Assembly: GCF_014049385.1 (NCBI RefSeq)
Contig: NZ_JACAOA010000016.1
Location: forward strand, 1 to 52,816
Reading direction: 5' to 3'
DNA length: 52,816 nt
Source of the DNA: Ruoffia halotolerans
Lineage (GTDB): Bacteria; Bacillota; Bacilli; Lactobacillales; Aerococcaceae
Positions 25,584 through 33,486 of the stretch are shown here, piece by piece (position 1 is the stretch's first letter; each line of letters starts with the position of its first letter). The notes below the pieces were generated by a model, which made no database searches, had not been told where the DNA came from, and saw only the letters and a program-made list of their open reading frames with translations. The translations under genes and the position numbers were made by a program.

Positions 25584-26750
25584 ATGAAACTTAGAAAAAT
25601 CGGATTAACATTATTATCGGGATTATTACTTTCAACTACAGCTCATACACCTTCAGTGGCTTTTGCTCAAGATAGTATCATTATTGGTGGGAATTTAGAA
25701 TTAACTGGGAATGCTGCTGCTTATGGTTCACCTGCGGCTGATGCAATTAATTTATTTATTCAACAAATTAATGATAATGGGGGTATCCTAGATGGTCGTA
25801 TGTTAGAGGCAGAAATTATTGATAACCGCTCAGATTTAACAGAATCAGCATCAATCGCGACTCGTTTAGCTGGCAGTGACGCCGTTGGGATTATTGGACC
25901 TACAGCAACAGGTGTAGCAAAAGCAGCTATTCCAATTACTAATGAAGCGGGTATCGCAAACATCTTTGCAGCAACTACAGGGGATGGGTTAACAATAGCT
26001 GATGATGGATCACTATTAGTGTATATATTCCGTGTGTGTTTCGAAGACTCATATCAAGGGTTAGCTGCGGGGGCTTATACAGCGAATGAATTAAATTTAT
26101 CAAAAGCGGTTATCTTAACGGATCAAGCTTTAGACTACTCTCTTGCCTTAGCTGATTCTTTCACTGAAACATTTACAGAAAATGGTGGAGAAATCTTAGA
26201 AACACAATCATATCAGTCAGGAGATACTGATTTCACGGCTTTACTCACGTCGTTATTAGGTAAAGATTTCGATGTGTTATACATTCCAGGTTACTATACT
26301 GAAACAGGGTTAATTATTAAACAAGCAAGAGAGATGGGGATTACTCAACCAATTATCGGTGGAGATGGCTACCATAGTGATACATTAGTAGATTTAGCAG
26401 GGGCTAGTAATGCTACAGATGTATACTTTACAACTCACTTCTCTGAAGAAAGTGATAATCCAAAAGTTCAGGAATTTTTAGCTGATTTTGAGGAAATGTA
26501 TGGCCGTTCAGCAGACACATTCTCAGCCTTAGGATATGATGCGATTGGTTTGCTTATTGATGCAATTGAAAGAGCGGGATCAACGGATAGAGATGCAATT
26601 CGTCAAGCTTTAGAAGAAACTGAAAACTTTGAAGGAATTACAGGAACATTCTCAATGGATGAAAACCATAATCCAACCAAATCTGCTTTAATGTTACGTC
26701 TAGAAAATGGAGAAATTGCGGAAGTATTTGAAGCTTCAGCAGGTGAATAA
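25584..26750 (+). CDS. Branched-chain amino acid ABC transporter substrate-binding protein (LivJ-like)
   Basis: Type I periplasmic-binding fold protein of 388 aa (Peripla_BP_6), expected to bind Leu/Ile/Val outside the membrane. Family segments: IIIGGNLELTGNAAAYGSPAADAINLFI, GIIGPTATGVAKAAIPITNEAGI, DVLYIPGYYTETGLIIKQAREMG, FSALGYDAIGLLIDAIERAGS. The signal peptide ends PSVAFA|QDS with no lipobox cysteine. Start ATG 25584 follows ATGGAGA. No livHMGF permease or ATPase genes follow; the transcript ends at a terminator now split by an IS, so the partner proteins must be elsewhere or lost. Regulated by the valine attenuator upstream. Confidence 0.9.
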   Translation: MKLRKIGLTLLSGLLLSTTAHTPSVAFAQDSIIIGGNLELTGNAAAYGSPAADAINLFIQQINDNGGILDGRMLEAEIIDNRSDLTESASIATRLAGSDAVGIIGPTATGVAKAAIPITNEAGIANIFAATTGDGLTIADDGSLLVYIFRVCFEDSYQGLAAGAYTANELNLSKAVILTDQALDYSLALADSFTETFTENGGEILETQSYQSGDTDFTALLTSLLGKDFDVLYIPGYYTETGLIIKQAREMGITQPIIGGDGYHSDTLVDLAGASNATDVYFTTHFSEESDNPKVQEFLADFEEMYGRSADTFSALGYDAIGLLIDAIERAGSTDRDAIRQALEETENFEGITGTFSMDENHNPTKSALMLRLENGEIAEVFEASAGE

Positions 26751-26856
26751 AAACTATAATTGAACAAACTGATAAAAAAATAGGAAGGCTGACATCTTGA
26801 TATGCTCCCTCTAAAGTAGACACTTAAAAAAGTAAACTACTTTAGGGGGAATTTTT

Positions 26857-27609
26857 ATGTACTCAAATATGAAGCATACAGTGGCTGAACTGGAGTATTA
26901 TATTCTTCAGTATTTAGAGGGTATGACTTTTCCTATGTTGAAGAATTTAGGACTACAGTATGAGAAAACATACTTTTTATTTGAAGTGAGGCTCTATCAA
27001 CAACATGGCATTGATGGCCTTCAACCACCGAATAAGCATCAACACTATTCATCGGAATTTAGAGAACAGGTGGCACAAGAACACCGGGTCGATAAGATAT
27101 CCATCTATGAACTGGAAATTAAATATAATATTCCATCTCAGAAAACGATTCGTAGCTGGATTTTTAGGTATACTAATGGTGGGGAGTCTCGATCCTACAA
27201 TTCAAAACCAGAGGTGTATCTGATGAAAGGGGAAAAAACGACTTACGAAGAAAAACTTTATATTGTTCTAGACTATCTAAAAAACGACCTGTCATATAGA
27301 GAGACGGCAGAAAAGTTTCAAGTTTCATATAATAGTGTTTACGCATGGGTGAACAAATATAAGAAACATGGTCCTGACGGTCTTATCGATAGCCGAGGCG
27401 GATCAAAACCCACTGCGATATTAACAGACAAAGAACGGTTAAACGTTGAAAACAAGGCCCTTAAAGCCCGAAATGAGTATTTAGAAATGGAAAACGATGC
27501 CTTAAAAAAATTACAAGAAGTGGAAAGAGAGTTGATGTTAGCCAAACAAGGCTCGAAGCAGAGTATCAAACGATTAAAAAACTTCACGAAGAAAAAGCCT
27601 ACAAAGTAA
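26857..27609 (+). CDS. IS3-family transposase OrfA (helix-turn-helix protein)
   Basis: 250 aa DNA-binding subunit of the element. It contains helix-turn-helix regions, at about residues 70-105 (SIYELEIKYNIPSQKTIRSW) and 143-175 (LSYRETAEKFQVSYNSVYAW), then a leucine-zipper-like coiled coil (LNVENKALKARNEYLEMEND) for dimerisation, and a Lys-rich tail. Long OrfA with repeated HTH units is typical of the IS150 group. Start ATG 26857 follows AGGGGGA. Near its end the slippery heptamer AAAAAAC (27576-27582) allows a -1 shift into orfB. Confidence 0.92.
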   Translation: MYSNMKHTVAELEYYILQYLEGMTFPMLKNLGLQYEKTYFLFEVRLYQQHGIDGLQPPNKHQHYSSEFREQVAQEHRVDKISIYELEIKYNIPSQKTIRSWIFRYTNGGESRSYNSKPEVYLMKGEKTTYEEKLYIVLDYLKNDLSYRETAEKFQVSYNSVYAWVNKYKKHGPDGLIDSRGGSKPTAILTDKERLNVENKALKARNEYLEMENDALKKLQEVERELMLAKQGSKQSIKRLKNFTKKKPTK

Positions 27610-28400
27610 CCTGGCTGTGCCAAGTACTAAAGGTTAGCCGATCAGGCTATTATAAATGGTTAAATCGTCAACCATCACAAACAAAATTGCGCTTAGAAAA
27701 ATTAATGGCACTCATTCAAGAAGCACATGAAAAATTTAAAGGGATTTATGGCTATCGCCGTATGACTATTTATTTAAATCACTTCCAACAAGCCGCAGTC
27801 AATCATAAGTGTGTCTATCGCTTAATGAAATGGATGGGCATCCAAGCAGTCATTCGTCGAAAACGGTATCGTTATAAAGCCCACACACCTAGCCATGTCG
27901 CTGAGATTGTATTGAATAGAGCCTTTCAAGAAGAATATAAGCCCTTTGAGATTCTCTTAACTGATGTGACAGAATTTAAATATGGTACAGCGTCTAAAGC
28001 GTACTTAAGCGCTATTTACGACTATGGTGCGAAAAAAGTGGTTGCCTATCACCTATCAAATCGAAATAATAATACCTTAGTTCGAGACACGGTCGCTCAA
28101 ATTACAGACGTCATCATGCCAGCTGTGACGCCCATTCATAGCGATCGGGGTTCTCAATATACAACTCATTTCTTTAACCATTTTATCGATGAATTTGACT
28201 TAATTCAAAGTATGTCGAGAGCTGGAAAATGTATTGACAACGGGCCGATGGAGTCTTTTAGGGGTACAATCAAGGAAGAAATGTATCGATTGAAAACTTA
28301 CGATACTTTTGAGGCATTAGAGGCCGATATTCACCAATACATTACCTTTTATAATGAAGAACGAGTGACGTTATCCATGGGGTTATCGATTCCAGTATAA
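27573..28400 (+). CDS. IS3-family transposase OrfB (DDE integrase), made by -1 frameshift
   Basis: About 275 aa in the -1 frame, entered from orfA at A AAA AAC (27576-27582). After the shift it reads KKLHEEKAYKV...VSRSGYYKW, the usual IS3 OrfB start, then YGYRRMTIYL and the catalytic core: Asp in LLTDVTEF, Asp in IHSDRGSQY, Glu in NGPMESFRGTIKEE, with the normal spacing. A TTG at 27687 is not a credible start. The C-terminus YNEERVTLSMGLSIPV stops before the usual P-x-x-Y-R end, so it may lack a few residues. Confidence 0.88.
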   Translation: MKKLHEEKAYKVTWLCQVLKVSRSGYYKWLNRQPSQTKLRLEKLMALIQEAHEKFKGIYGYRRMTIYLNHFQQAAVNHKCVYRLMKWMGIQAVIRRKRYRYKAHTPSHVAEIVLNRAFQEEYKPFEILLTDVTEFKYGTASKAYLSAIYDYGAKKVVAYHLSNRNNNTLVRDTVAQITDVIMPAVTPIHSDRGSQYTTHFFNHFIDEFDLIQSMSRAGKCIDNGPMESFRGTIKEEMYRLKTYDTFEALEADIHQYITFYNEERVTLSMGLSIPV

Positions 28401-28498
28401 AGAAAAGACGAATCCGAAGATTCGCCTTAACTGTTTTTATTATTTACCTGTCTACTTGACAGGGGGCAGTTCATCTTAATGTCAATCTTCCTATTTTT

Positions 28499-29308
28499 TT
28501 ATAGATTGAAATAATTTGCTAAGAAGTGGGCTAGCCCATCTTCATCGTTGGTATATTCAGTTTGAGTGTCTGCAACACCCTTGATTTCATCAGTAGCATT
28601 CTTCATCGCCACACCTAAACCAGCGTACTGAATCATTTCTAAGTCGTTATTCTCATCTCCAAAAGCTAAGATATTCTCATTTGGAATGTGATAGAACTTG
28701 CTAACTTTATCCACAGCAACAGATTTGTTGATTCCTTGGCGAACGACTTCTAGAATCGGCAAGACGCCACCCCAAGTACGTACAGACACATCGTCACCGT
28801 AGCGAGCCATAATTCGATCTTCAATCGTTTTTTGCTTTTCAACGTCACATAGAATAGTTAATGCCGTTGGATTCTGAGTTAAGTTTGCGCGACTTAATTG
28901 ACTAATTTCGGCTAGATCTTTAGGGAAGAAAGGACTATCCGGCAAATTCATTGATGAAGAAAATAGTCTATCCTTACCTTCAGCAATTAATAAATTGATA
29001 TCTAAATTATCTTGATTCGCAAATAATTCAAAAGCGATTTCCTTATCCAATTCCTCATGATAGGCAGGTAAGAAGTGTGGCTTTCTTGGATGATGACAAT
29101 AAGCACCATTAAAGTTTACCATTGGCGAATTGATATTCATTTCATTGTATATATTGATGCTATTTCTATATGGACGCCCAGTAACAATCATAACGATATG
29201 TCCGAGCTCATCAAGCTTTCTTAAAGTTTCAATTGTAAATTGAGAAAGTTTTGACTGATTATTTAAAGTTGTGCCATCTAAATCAATGGCAATAAGATGT
29301 TGATTCAT
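28499..29308 (-). CDS. Cof-type HAD-superfamily phosphatase
   Basis: 269 aa with start ATG 29308 (MNQHLIAIDLDGTTL), seven bases after AAAGGAG; the upstream in-frame codons to 29356 lie before that site. Motif I DLDGTTL, motif II VTGRPY, motif III lysine in GINKSVAVDK, motif IV GDENNDLEMI. Substrate unknown; same class as the protein at 6358-7158. Its stop codon is inside the A tract of the terminator split by the IS. Confidence 0.9.
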   Translation of the reverse strand: MNQHLIAIDLDGTTLNNQSKLSQFTIETLRKLDELGHIVMIVTGRPYRNSINIYNEMNINSPMVNFNGAYCHHPRKPHFLPAYHEELDKEIAFELFANQDNLDINLLIAEGKDRLFSSSMNLPDSPFFPKDLAEISQLSRANLTQNPTALTILCDVEKQKTIEDRIMARYGDDVSVRTWGGVLPILEVVRQGINKSVAVDKVSKFYHIPNENILAFGDENNDLEMIQYAGLGVAMKNATDEIKGVADTQTEYTNDEDGLAHFLANYFNL

Positions 29309-29335
29309 ATAAGAAACTCCTTTCATATATAGATG

Positions 29336-29364
29336 ATTATACTTAATTCTTTTCAATCATACAA
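29336..29364 (-). promoter_or_regulatory. Promoter of the HAD phosphatase gene
   Basis: On the minus strand TTGTAT (29364-29359), 17-base spacer, TATAAT (29341-29336). Confidence 0.65.
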
Positions 29365-29377
29365 ATGAATGTTTAAA

Positions 29378-29407
29378 TTGTATTTCTTCATCAAAATTCG
29401 ATACAAT
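29378..29407 (+). promoter_or_regulatory. Promoter of the alpha/beta hydrolase gene
   Basis: TTGTAT (29378-29383), 18-base spacer, TACAAT (29402-29407). Divergent from the HAD promoter, about 14 bases between the -35 elements. Confidence 0.55.
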
Positions 29408-29444
29408 ATAAGATATTAATAAATATTAAACATGGAGGAATTTT

Positions 29445-30284
29445 ATGCGTCATATTACTAAGTCTTATTATATAAATGAAATACCCGTCATTGAAATTAT
29501 CGATGCGAATTTAGAAGATAAAGTTGCACCATTAGCTATTTTTTATCATGGATTTACCGGTAGCAAGGACTCGAGTATGACCTTTGGTAATGAAATCGCT
29601 AAACGCGGTTTCCGAGTTATTATGCCAGATGCCCAACATCACGGTGAAAGACGTAAGTATGGAGTGGATTTGAATGTGAATGGTATCTTATTTTTTGAAG
29701 CTTTGATGAGTAACGTCAAAGAATTTCCAGAGATAGTTCACTATTATCGTTCGAAAGAATTAATCAAAGACGACTTTATAGCGGTAGCAGGTATGTCCAT
29801 GGGTGGTATGACGACTTCATTAATATTCAAAGCAAATAAAGAAGTCAATGTTTCTGTAGTGTTAATGGGATCGCCTCAACAAATCAAATTTAACGATTGG
29901 ATTGTTAATCAATATGTGAGTCATGGTGGTGAAGTGGATCAATTAGCTCCAAATGCTAAAACAATCTATGAATATATGACCGAATACTTCAAGAAGTATG
30001 ATTTGGGACTGGATCCAAAAGCTATTAATCATAGACCCCTATTATTCTGGCATTCTAAACAGGATCCAGTTGTCCCTTACATCTACGCAGAAGAATTTGT
30101 GGAAGCTGCAACAAAAATCCCAGAAGGTAAATATGTATACTTTAAACTAGACGATCAGGGTGCGCATAAAGTACCTTTCATCGAAATGGCAAGGATGGCT
30201 GAATTTATTTCTGCTGCTTATAATGAAGAGGTTGAAAATGTTTATGAAGTAGCCGAAGAAAATTTCAATAAACTGTGGGGATAA
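29445..30284 (+). CDS. Alpha/beta-hydrolase (esterase/prolyl-oligopeptidase-like)
   Basis: 279 aa cytoplasmic serine hydrolase. Nucleophile elbow GMSMGG (Ser near residue 118), acid in HSKQDPVVPY (Asp near 208), histidine in QGAHKVP (near 245), and an oxyanion-type HGFTGSKDS near residue 35. It resembles the YjfP/YtmA-type small esterases. Substrate not predictable. ATG 29445 follows TGGAGG. Followed by the cre-like site and GH3 remnant. Confidence 0.87.
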   Translation: MRHITKSYYINEIPVIEIIDANLEDKVAPLAIFYHGFTGSKDSSMTFGNEIAKRGFRVIMPDAQHHGERRKYGVDLNVNGILFFEALMSNVKEFPEIVHYYRSKELIKDDFIAVAGMSMGGMTTSLIFKANKEVNVSVVLMGSPQQIKFNDWIVNQYVSHGGEVDQLAPNAKTIYEYMTEYFKKYDLGLDPKAINHRPLLFWHSKQDPVVPYIYAEEFVEAATKIPEGKYVYFKLDDQGAHKVPFIEMARMAEFISAAYNEEVENVYEVAEENFNKLWG

Positions 30285-30339
30285 TCACTAAAGAAATTAA
30301 ATATATCCCAATTATAGATAAAACACTTTAATTATTAAG

Positions 30340-30351
30340 TGAAGCGCTTTA
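30340..30351 (+). promoter_or_regulatory. cre-like site (CcpA) ahead of the GH3 remnant
   Basis: TGAAGCGCTTTA contains the AAGCGCTT core and matches the usual TGNAANCGNTNNCA cre pattern closely. A working cre here would have placed the glycosidase under carbon catabolite repression; with the gene decayed the site is a relic. Confidence 0.5.
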
Positions 30352-30431
30352 TTTTACCTGATATTATAAATACATCAGATGAATGGGTGGATTAATTTAA
30401 ATTGAATCTTAAAACAAAAAGTAAATAAATA

Positions 30432-31315
30432 ATTGAATTCGACGGACTAAATTTTAAAGACCTAAACAACAACGGTGTATTAGATCCATATGAGGACTGG
30501 AGATTATCAAGTCGAAAGAGAGCTGAAAAGCTTGTCTCATTAATGAAAATCGATGAAAAAGTAGGTATGTTAATGATTAATCAATTAGCTATGGAGAAGG
30601 CGAAAATACAGAAATCCTAGATGAGTGAGATGTTTGATTTAGGCTTATTCGAAAACAAAAATTATGTTGGAGACCAACTTGTCAGGGATGAAACAACTAA
30701 GAAAGAAGCTGAAGAAGAAACTGAAAAACATCAAGAACTTCTTATAAAAGACGTAAAGGCATTAAATATCGAAATTATTGAAGATTATAAAGAAGCTGAC
30801 ATTGTAGCGTCATTCCTAAACCCAGTTAGTGGTTCTTACTTTGATGCGACACCTTGTTTATTAGAATTAGAAATCTGCGAAGAAAAGAAGAAAAGACGAA
30901 TATTGCACTGAATGGCGACACTTATAAAAAAACAACTTTAAGTAATTTCTTTGAATTAAATAAAATCGTAGGCTACATGAACGAAAACGGCAAAAAAGTT
31001 GTCACATCAGTGAATATGATCTTGCCTTGGATTTTAGAGAATATCGAGAAGAAATAAGATGCCTTACTTGTTAGCTATGATACATTCCCTGGAGCAGTGC
31101 TTAAAGTGATCCTCGGTCAATTCTCTCCAATTGGTAAACTACCTTTAACATTACCCAAGAATAGTAAAGTTATTGGAGTAGACGAATATGGCGAGTCAAT
31201 TTCACGTAATGACGTACCAGGTTACGATAAAGATAAATATATGCGTAAAGGAATGACTTGTGCTTATGTTAATCAAGCAGGGAATGAATACCGAAGCGGT
31301 TTTGGTTTAAATTAA
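30432..31315 (+). pseudogene. Remnant of a GH3 glycoside hydrolase (beta-glucosidase-like)
   Basis: Fragments of a family 3 glycosidase. N-terminal piece DLNNNGVLDPYEDWRLSSRKRAEKL...EKVGMLM (from 30432) hits an in-frame TAG at 30618-30620; MFDLGLFENK follows in the same frame but several hundred residues that normally lie between are gone. The reading then shifts frame near 30850, continues as VVTSVNMILPWILENIEKK, meets TAA at 31055-31057, and ends with FSPIGKLPLTLP and EYRSGFGLN at 31315. Intact proteins are about 700-800 aa; roughly 290 codons remain. Large deletion, a frameshift and two stops show that it is inactive. Confidence 0.85.
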
Positions 31316-31350
31316 TAGCATTTATTTTTTACCATAGAAAGTGCTTATCT

Positions 31351-31378
31351 TTTACTTAGTACGTTTAAACGTTATAAT
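31351..31378 (+). promoter_or_regulatory. Promoter of the esterase remnant
   Basis: TTTACT (31351-31356), 16-base spacer, TATAAT (31373-31378). A similar GTTATAATGTAAA stretch precedes the gene at 32362. Confidence 0.5.
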
Positions 31379-31414
31379 GTAAACAAATTTAAAGATGAGA
31401 TATGGGGTGAGTAG

Positions 31415-32275
31415 GTGCAACCAATGTTTTGGAAACGAACGGAAGATTATTACTATTTAAAAGTAGAAACACATTATTTAGATATACCCTATTATAATCA
31501 GAAAAGACGCATCCGTATTTTATTACCGAAAGATTATAAAAAAGATATTGATAGTGCTTACCCTGTATTGTATATGCTTGATGGACAAAATGTGTTTTAC
31601 AGTAAAGAGGCATTTGTAGGTCATTCTTGGAAAGTTATTCCCTCAATAAAAAATAATTTAGATTTACCTAGAATGATTATCGTTGCCGTAGATAATGCTA
31701 GCGAAAATCGATTAAATGAATATTCACCATGGCCAACGGATCAAACAAAGTCTGAAGAATTTCAAGGTGTTGGTGGGGATGGAGCATTACATGCTGAATG
31801 GTTTGTTAACGAATTAAAACCCTTTATTGATAACAATTATCGAACATTTACTGATAGAAAGAATACGTTACTAGCTGGGAGTTCAATGGGGGGCATTATG
31901 ACAGCCTATATGGGGAGCAAGTATCCAGAAGTCTTTGGAGTTCTTGGTGTATTCTCCTTAGCGTCATGGTTTAATGAGGAAGAATTTTTATCATTCATCA
32001 ATGAGCATCCTTTAAACCCAAATACGAAAGTATACATACAAGTAGGAACAAGCGAAGGTGATGATACGGATGCTAATTTTATCGAAGGAAAGATGAATCA
32101 GCAATATATAGATTGTAATCTTAGATATTATAATGATTTACTTAAAATGAACCATCCAATCGATAATATTTGGTTATGAATTATGGCAGACGAGGAGCAT
32201 CATGAATTTTATTGGGCAAGACATTTTCCAGAATTTTTAAAATTTGCCTTTGAGATTATCGAAGTAGATAATTAG
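31415..32275 (+). pseudogene. Putative esterase (PF00756 type) broken by an in-frame stop
   Basis: The first 254 codons encode an enterochelin-esterase-like protein: YPVLYMLDGQNVFY, the nucleophile GSSMGG and an acid region QVGTSEGDDTD. A TGA at 32177-32179 interrupts it, and the same frame continues for 31 codons as IMADEEHHEFYWARHFPEF...EVDN to TAG at 32273-32275. That tail holds the conserved histidine (HHEFYW) of the catalytic triad, so the product of the first part should be inactive. A single CGA to TGA change would explain it. Start could be GTG 31415 or ATG 31424 (AGGTG before it). Confidence 0.8.
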
Positions 32276-32361
32276 TAATTTTTACTTTAAAATACTGGAT
32301 TATCTGAAAACTTGCGTTATAATGTAAATCTCTTAGATATTTTAATAAAGGAGTTTTTATA

Positions 32362-32772
32362 ATTAATAAACATCAATTTATAACACATACAATTGAATTA
32401 GTTGATGAAACCCATCCTTTGATTGCTCAGTTTCAACTTTCCTTAATGTTGCTAGTACCAAGTAAGTTTATAGCGACGGATATTCGCACAGGCTTTCCAA
32501 ACCTAATTAATAATGAGCGGATAATTATTGACCAATTTGTTCTGATGCAATTCGAGGATTACAACAATAATACCGATAGTCAAAAACTGAGACCCTTATT
32601 ATATGCAGATAATTTCCTACAAATTATTGAAGATGATTTATTTAATTATTATCAGACACATGATGAGATCGAATTAGTGAGTTGTAATTTGAATTTGTTT
32701 ACCGATGTAAGATCAAATTCAACCATCAAACTATTTTCATCAAATCCCGAAGATACAAGTAATGATAATTAG
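32362..32772 (+). CDS. Hypothetical protein with ATT at its start position
   Basis: 136 aa if begun at ATT 32362; no family recognised with confidence (a SecB-like DUF1149 fold is possible). AAGGAG ends at 32353, exactly eight bases before the ATT, and no ATG, GTG or TTG lies nearby; the first standard start in frame is TTG 32419 with no ribosome binding site. The N-terminal part (NKHQFITHTIELVDETHPLIAQF) continues smoothly into the rest. So either AUU is used, as in infC, or an ATG has mutated. No signal peptide. A TATAAT at 32318-32323 lies upstream. Neighbours on the left are decayed. Confidence 0.6.
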   Translation: MNKHQFITHTIELVDETHPLIAQFQLSLMLLVPSKFIATDIRTGFPNLINNERIIIDQFVLMQFEDYNNNTDSQKLRPLLYADNFLQIIEDDLFNYYQTHDEIELVSCNLNLFTDVRSNSTIKLFSSNPEDTSNDN

Positions 32773-32781
32773 CAAAAAGAA

Positions 32782-32805
32782 AACTCCCTTAACGGGAGTT
32801 TTTTT
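32782..32805. terminator. Terminator between the 136-aa gene and the PfpI gene
   Basis: AACTCCC (32782-32788), loop TTAAC, GGGAGTT (32794-32800), with an A-rich left side and a T run on the right; it can serve both convergent genes. Confidence 0.9.
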
Positions 32806-32820
32806 CTTTCTATTCAAATA

Positions 32821-33333
32821 TTATGCTAAAGCTTCAACAATCGCTTTGTTAAATGCGTCGATATCTTCGGGTGTACGACTAGATATGATTCCAGAAGGGT
32901 CGATAACGACTTCTTCATCATAGAAGTTAGCACCAGCATTTTTTACATCAATTGCGACTTGTTTCACACTTGTAATGTCTTTACCACGTAGTATATCTGC
33001 ATTGACTAATAATTGCGGTCCGTGACAGATGGTAAAAATTGGTTTCCGTGCAAAAGCAAATTCTCGAACAAAATCAACGATACGATCGTCTTTTCTTAAT
33101 TTGTCTGGAGAAAATCCACCTGGAATAAATAAAGCATCATAATCAGCTGACTTCACATCATCAATACTTTTGTCAATTGTAACTTCTGCTTCGCCTTGTT
33201 TCCCTTTGGCAGTATGTCCTGCTTCAGGTCCAATTGTTATAACCTCGTGACCTACTTCTATTAATACATCACGTGGTGAAGTGAATTCAATATCCTCGAA
33301 TAAGTCTGTTATTACTGTAGCCACTTTTGCCAT
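32821..33333 (-). CDS. DJ-1/PfpI family protein (YraA-like deglycase/glyoxalase III type)
   Basis: 170 aa. The nucleophile elbow is TICHGPQLLVNA with Cys103-His104, and Glu at LFEDIEF near residue 13-16 is the usual acid. Members act on methylglyoxal-glycated groups or as glyoxalase III, or are stress proteins; earlier work called PfpI a protease. ATG 33333 follows AAAGGAGGAG. It is divergent from mgsA, the methylglyoxal synthase, with about 150 bases between. Confidence 0.9.
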   Translation of the reverse strand: MAKVATVITDLFEDIEFTSPRDVLIEVGHEVITIGPEAGHTAKGKQGEAEVTIDKSIDDVKSADYDALFIPGGFSPDKLRKDDRIVDFVREFAFARKPIFTICHGPQLLVNADILRGKDITSVKQVAIDVKNAGANFYDEEVVIDPSGIISSRTPEDIDAFNKAIVEALA

Positions 33334-33449
33334 TAATAAACTCCTCCTTTGAGTTTTCTAATCACAGTTTAACAAACTGTTGTAAGAATGCAATTGATTT
33401 GCTTGGATTAAATATATTGAGTATTTGATAAGAAAGAATATCCTGTATC

Positions 33450-33458
33450 TGATATAAT
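33450..33458 (+). promoter_or_regulatory. Extended -10 promoter of mgsA-xpt
   Basis: TGATATAAT matches the TGnTATAAT extended -10. A TTGATA at 33425-33430 is too far upstream (22 bases) for a normal -35. Confidence 0.6.
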
Positions 33459-33486
33459 TAAAATAAAAAAAGGAGGTGTGTTTAAA

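Larger units (their letters stand above)
26798..28473 (+). mobile_element. IS3-family insertion sequence (IS150-like group), complete
   Basis: 1676 bases with terminal inverted repeats matching 20 of 25: left 26798-26822 starts TGATATGCTCCCTC, right (read inward from 28473) starts TGAACTGCCCCCTG, and both end AAGTAGACA. The outside bases TCT (26795-26797 and 28474-28476) form a 3-bp target duplication, usual for this group. Two overlapping reading frames with an A6C slippery site encode OrfA and OrfB. The element ends with its own hairpin (CGAATC/GATTCG, about 28408-28423). Confidence 0.92.
26773..28501. terminator. Shared bidirectional terminator split by an IS element
   Basis: Left arm 26773-26797 (TAAAAAAATAGGAAGG, then CTGACATCT) and right arm 28474-28501 (TCTTAATGTCA, then ATCTTCCTATTTTTTTA) are inverted copies of each other. 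With the IS and one TCT removed they join into one hairpin, AGGAAG..TGACAT, loop CTTA, ATGTCA..CTTCCT, with A7 and T7 on the sides. It served both the LivJ-like gene and the convergent HAD gene, whose stop codon is inside the right A/T tract. Confidence 0.85.

Noticed and set aside
26757-26772. IS boundaries at the TGC...GCA ends (26803 and 28468)
   Set aside because: These inner ends give no target duplication; the TGA...TCA ends at 26798 and 28473 give a 3-bp TCT repeat and extend the inverted repeats.
27687-28400. OrfB as a separate gene starting at TTG 27687
   Set aside because: The family sequence VSRSGYYKW lies upstream in the same frame and is joined to orfA by the A6C slip site; no ribosome binding site precedes 27687.
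32177-32179. Selenocysteine or programmed read-through at the esterase TGA
   Set aside because: No SECIS-like hairpin was evident and the family does not use Sec at this position; the neighbouring decayed genes favour a simple nonsense mutation.
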